This document shows, one piece after another, positions 60,639 through 64,000 of a stretch of 64,000 nt of DNA. Source of the DNA: ECT2AJA-044 sp965262845. GTDB lineage: Bacteria > Bacteroidota > Bacteroidia > Flavobacteriales > ECT2AJA-044. Positions within the stretch are counted from its first letter, which is position 1; every line of letters starts with the position of its first letter. The notes beneath the pieces were generated by a model. The model did not search any database, was not told the DNA's origin, and saw nothing but the letters and a program-made list of their open reading frames with translations. Position numbers and translations under genes: made by a program. The stretch covers positions 1,054,001-1,118,000 of the forward strand of contig CBDHFX010000002.1 in the NCBI GenBank assembly GCA_965262845.1, written 5' to 3'.

Positions 60639-62435
60639 ATGAAGAACATCCGCAACTTCTGCATCATTGCCCATATTGATCATGGCAAAAGTACGTTGGC
60701 CGATCGGTTACTGGATGCGACACAAAGTGTTTCGGATCGCGATAAAAAAGACCAGATCCTGGATGATATGGATCTGGAGCGCGAACGAGGGATCACCATT
60801 AAGAGTCACGCCATTCAAATGATCTTTCAACACGAAGGTCAGGCATATACGTTGAATCTGATCGACACGCCAGGGCATGTGGATTTCAGCTACGAGGTAT
60901 CCAGGTCCATTGCCGCCTGTGAAGGTGCCTTACTGGTCGTGGATGCTGCACAAGGAATCCAGGCTCAAACCATTTCCAACCTCCACCTGGCATTGGAACA
61001 TGATCTGGAGATCATTCCGGTGTTGAACAAGATCGATCTGCCCAGTGCGGACTCGGAGGAGATATCGGATCAGATCATTGATCTGATTGGATGTGGCAAG
61101 GAAGAGATTATTTTAGCTTCGGCCAAGGAAGGAACAGGCATCCAGGAAATCCTGGAAGCGATTATCAAACAGATCCCTGCTCCGGAAGGAGATCCCGATG
61201 CTCCTCTTCAGGCTTTGATCTTTGACTCCATATACAATCCTTTTAGGGGCGTGGAGGCTTATTTTCGTGTGATGAATGGCTCCATCAGGCAAGGAGAGAT
61301 GGTGAAGTTCGTCAATACAGGAAAGAAATATGATGCCGATGAGATTGGTGTGCTCAAACTCAAACAGGAACCCCGAAAAGAGATCCAAACCGGGGATGTT
61401 GGCTACATCATCCCGGGAATCAAAGATGCCCGGGAAGTAAAGGTAGGTGATACGATTACCTCTTTTGAAAGACCTTGTGCCCAGGCTATCGCCGGTTTTG
61501 AAAATGTAAAACCCATGGTCTTTGCCGGGATCTATCCGATTGATACCGAAGAATATGAGGAGCTTCGCGGAGCTATGGAAAAGCTCCAGCTGAACGATGC
61601 CAGTTTGACTTTCGAACCGGAAAGCTCGGCTGCTCTGGGTTTTGGCTTTCGTTGTGGCTTTTTAGGCATGCTCCATATGGAAATCATTCAGGAGCGCCTT
61701 GAGCGCGAGTTTAAGATGACGGTTATTACAACCGTGCCGAATGTATCGTATAAGGCATACACGAAAAACAACGGCGGGGATTTTAATTGGGTAAATAACC
61801 CGTCCGATTTTCCGGATCCGGGCCTGTTGGAAAGGGTGGAAGAACCATACATTACGGCGCAGATCATCACCAAAGCGGAATTTGTCGGATCTATCATGAC
61901 CCTGGCCATCGAAAAACGCGGCATTATAAAAAATCAGATCTACCTGACCTCTGACCGGGTTGAGTTGAGCTTTGAGCTGCCTCTGGCCGAGATCGTTTTC
62001 GATTTTTACGATCGTTTGAAAACGGTCTCTAAAGGATATGCCAGTTTCGACTATCAACCCATCGGATACCGGATATCTGATCTGGTAAAAGTGGATGTGT
62101 TATTGAACGGAGATCAGATAGATGCCCTTTCCGCGCTGATCTACCGGAACAATGCGTACGACATTGGAAAAAAAATGTGCTCGAAGCTTCGGGACCTTAT
62201 CCCACGTCAGCAATTCGATATTGCAATTCAGGCCGCCATCGGCTCCAGGATCATTACCCGGGAAACTGTTAAGGCCTTACGTAAGAATGTGACAGCCAAA
62301 TGCTACGGAGGAGATGTTTCCAGAAAGAGAAAGCTGCTCGAAAAACAGAAAGCAGGTAAGAAAAGAATGCGTCAGGTAGGAAATGTCGGGATACCTCAAC
62401 AGGCCTTTTTAGCGGTGCTGAAGTTAGATAAATAA
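60639..62435 (+). CDS. lepA: elongation factor 4 (LepA)
   Basis: A 598-residue translational GTPase that acts on the ribosome during elongation and assembly. The G1 motif AHIDHGKST is at residues 11-19, then RGITIKSH, DTPGHVDF and LNKIDLP. The LepA-specific C-terminal domain has the KVTAKCYGGDVSRKRKLLEKQKAGKKRM-like end (segments YGGDVSRK and KQKAGKKRM). Length is standard. A near-consensus -7 box TAATTTCG ends 7 bp before the ATG. Confidence 0.97.
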   Translation: MKNIRNFCIIAHIDHGKSTLADRLLDATQSVSDRDKKDQILDDMDLERERGITIKSHAIQMIFQHEGQAYTLNLIDTPGHVDFSYEVSRSIAACEGALLVVDAAQGIQAQTISNLHLALEHDLEIIPVLNKIDLPSADSEEISDQIIDLIGCGKEEIILASAKEGTGIQEILEAIIKQIPAPEGDPDAPLQALIFDSIYNPFRGVEAYFRVMNGSIRQGEMVKFVNTGKKYDADEIGVLKLKQEPRKEIQTGDVGYIIPGIKDAREVKVGDTITSFERPCAQAIAGFENVKPMVFAGIYPIDTEEYEELRGAMEKLQLNDASLTFEPESSAALGFGFRCGFLGMLHMEIIQERLEREFKMTVITTVPNVSYKAYTKNNGGDFNWVNNPSDFPDPGLLERVEEPYITAQIITKAEFVGSIMTLAIEKRGIIKNQIYLTSDRVELSFELPLAEIVFDFYDRLKTVSKGYASFDYQPIGYRISDLVKVDVLLNGDQIDALSALIYRNNAYDIGKKMCSKLRDLIPRQQFDIAIQAAIGSRIITRETVKALRKNVTAKCYGGDVSRKRKLLEKQKAGKKRMRQVGNVGIPQQAFLAVLKLDK

Positions 62436-62559
62436 GTTGGATTTGCTATTTTAGCCCTTTCTAACACGTCAGTTAGGAAATAGGTTACGATCTATTCCAT
62501 GGCCAAAAAAGAAAAACGGAAACATTCCGTTATAATCTGTGTTTAATTAAAAACTGAAT

Positions 62560-63189
62560 ATGATGAAAAAACTATGCTCCTTTGTGCTGGCGATCTCTGC
62601 CAGCATTGCCATGATCTCCTTTGCGCCTAAAAGCGAGCCGGAGAACCAACTTGAAATTGGTGACAACATGCCTATGGTGCATGTGAAGATGACCAATATT
62701 GACGGAAGCGAGATGAATCTTCGCGAAGCGATGGATAAAAACGGGTTGCTGGTGATCTTCTCCTGCAACACCTGTCCGTTTGTGATTGAATGGGAAGAAA
62801 CATACAATGATCTGGATGCCCTCGCAGCTTCTCATGATATCGGAATGATCCTGGTGAATTCCAATGAAGCAAAACGCAATGGCGACGACAGCATGGAAGA
62901 GATGATCACCCATGCCAGGAAGCAAAAGTATACAGCTCCTTACGTGGTCGATACGGATCATGTGGTAGCTGATGCCTTCGGAGCAAAGACCACTCCGCAC
63001 GTGTATCTCTTCGACAAAAATTTGTCGTTGATCTATACCGGATGCATTGACGACCGTTACGAAAACAAAGCCAAGGAAGTTACCCAAACCTACCTGGCCG
63101 ACGCTATAAACAGCTACATGAATGGCGACAAGGTAAACCCGGCCATCACAAAGAATAAGGGTTGTAGCATCAAGCGCGTTAAAAAGTAA
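62560..63189 (+). CDS. exported thioredoxin-fold (AhpC/TSA-redoxin) protein
   Basis: A 209-residue protein with a signal peptide (MMKKLCSFVLAISASIAMISFA) and a redoxin fold. The active-site dithiol is in FSCNTCPFVIEWE near residue 68, followed by cis-Pro region TTPHVYLFDKN near residue 145. The CxxC with Pro one residue after suggests a ResA/TlpA-like periplasmic thiol reductase or a peroxiredoxin; the substrate is not known. It lies between lepA and purD. Confidence 0.88.
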   Translation: MMKKLCSFVLAISASIAMISFAPKSEPENQLEIGDNMPMVHVKMTNIDGSEMNLREAMDKNGLLVIFSCNTCPFVIEWEETYNDLDALAASHDIGMILVNSNEAKRNGDDSMEEMITHARKQKYTAPYVVDTDHVVADAFGAKTTPHVYLFDKNLSLIYTGCIDDRYENKAKEVTQTYLADAINSYMNGDKVNPAITKNKGCSIKRVKK

Positions 63190-63208
63190 CCGGACCTGAA
63201 TTTGTTTT

Positions 63209-64000
63209 ATGAATATCCTGGTCCTCGGCTCAGGCGGGCGTGAGCATGCCCTTAGCTGGAAGCTTGCCCAAAGTCTTCATGTTCACAAATTATTCATCGC
63301 TCCGGGCAACGGCGGAACTGATCAGGTCGGTACCAACGTCAACCTGGATCCTGTCGATTTCCCCGCTTTGGCGGATTTCATACGCCAGGAGGCCATTGAT
63401 GGAGTGGTGGTCGGACCCGAGGAACCGCTTGTGAAGGGAATGCGTGACACTCTGAGGGCCGAATTCACTGATGACGACCTATGGATAATCGGCCCCGGAC
63501 AAGAAGGTGCACAACTTGAGGGCTCCAAGAGCTTCGCCAAGGATTTTATGAAGCGCCACAACATACCAACTGCACGCTGTAAGAGCATTGACGCTTCCAA
63601 TCTGGCCGCAGGCCATCGTCTTCTTGAATCGCTTTCGCCACCCTATGTTTTAAAGGCAGACGGCCTCGCGGCCGGAAAAGGAGTGCTGATCCTCGAAGAC
63701 ATCGGGGAGGCAAAAGCGGAGCTGGTGGCCATGCTGGAAGGTAAATTTGGTGCAGCCGGCGAAAAAGTCGTGATAGAAGAATTTTTGAAGGGGATCGAAC
63801 TTTCCGTCTTCGTGCTCACAGATGGGCAATCGTACCGACTGCTTCCGTCGGCGAAGGACTACAAACGGATCGGCGAAGGAGATACCGGGTTGAACACGGG
63901 CGGAATGGGAGCGATCAGTCCCGTACCTTTTGCCAATGAGGCCTTCCTTAAGAAAGTAGAGGAGCGCATCGTGAAGCCTACGATCAATGGCCTGCAGCAG
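63209..64000 (+). CDS. purD: phosphoribosylamine-glycine ligase (3' end outside window)
   Basis: The first 264 codons of an ATP-grasp purine enzyme (GAR synthetase): the N-terminal NILVLGSGGREHAL and IAPGNGGTD, then GPEEPLVKG, the GSKSFAKDFMKRH ATP region, and LKADGLAAGKGV, EEFLKGIELS, and NTGGMGAISP near the edge. It catalyses the second step of purine synthesis. The ATG at 63209 fits the family start. The frame is open at the window edge; the rest is outside. Confidence 0.95.
   Translation, partial: MNILVLGSGGREHALSWKLAQSLHVHKLFIAPGNGGTDQVGTNVNLDPVDFPALADFIRQEAIDGVVVGPEEPLVKGMRDTLRAEFTDDDLWIIGPGQEGAQLEGSKSFAKDFMKRHNIPTARCKSIDASNLAAGHRLLESLSPPYVLKADGLAAGKGVLILEDIGEAKAELVAMLEGKFGAAGEKVVIEEFLKGIELSVFVLTDGQSYRLLPSAKDYKRIGEGDTGLNTGGMGAISPVPFANEAFLKKVEERIVKPTINGLQQ

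Noticed and set aside
1..64000. CRISPR array
   Set aside because: No regularly spaced short direct repeats were seen; the repeats present are long tandem units or IS and R-M fragments.

Overview
The window is a chromosomal segment from a Bacteroidota bacterium, most likely Flavobacteriales or a close relative. The evidence is several secreted proteins with type IX secretion (T9SS) C-terminal signals of both kinds (a type A tail with a YPNP motif and a gliding-type type B tail with 'NxFTPNGD...NRWG'), a sufA-B-C-D-S-E-T-DUF2480 cluster, an S46 dipeptidyl-peptidase, a long-form amidophosphoribosyltransferase, and many promoters with the Bacteroidota -7 box TAnnTTTG. Because several genes are frameshifted or truncated and one block differs sharply in base composition, this is probably a metagenome-derived or draft contig. 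All identifications are by eye from sequence; no search was run.

Layout. 0-30 kb is core genome: glutaminyl cyclase, an Smr-domain protein, a recent tandem duplication of a T9SS type A protein, rnpB, trxB, a Pro-Pro-Thr tRNA cluster, gcvT, purF-like, an S46 peptidase, the complete SUF iron-sulfur operon, thiL, adk, obgE, a PAP2 phosphatase, pnuC and large adhesin-like T9SS proteins. About 29.97-47.2 kb is an accessory island inserted between a T9SS gene and the last codon of accC. 47.2-64 kb returns to core genome: accC-accB-fabH-rpmF-DUF177, pdxA-pepA, mqnC, ribE, two more T9SS type B proteins (one frameshifted in a G run), lepA, a thioredoxin-fold protein and the start of purD.

The island looks like an anti-phage defence island. 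It has a full-length type IIG restriction-methylase; two divergent copies of a two-gene module (a small hydrophilic protein plus an SDH-family Clp-fold serine proteinase), each beside an R-M gene 3' end; and a translationally coupled pair of a DUF4143-type ATPase and a 1330-residue NACHT/STAND-like ATPase ending in a PD-(D/E)XK-like domain. Between these lie fragments of older systems: an HsdS tail with an AAA ATPase, a second copy of the NACHT C-terminal domain, a DUF3800 stub, IS1595-type transposase remnants and a MITE-like element. There is also a 2.6-kb GC-rich foreign block with a gamma-glutamyltransferase and a broken bPH2 protein. Fragments of the R-M gene form direct repeats (34213-34397 with 36057-36252; 30394-30497 with 47095-47198) that could drive loss and gain of cassettes.

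The best candidates for something not well described are the duplicated small-protein/SDH-proteinase module and the DUF4143 ATPase / NACHT-nuclease pair, with the remnant of a second NACHT-nuclease showing that this family has entered the site more than once.
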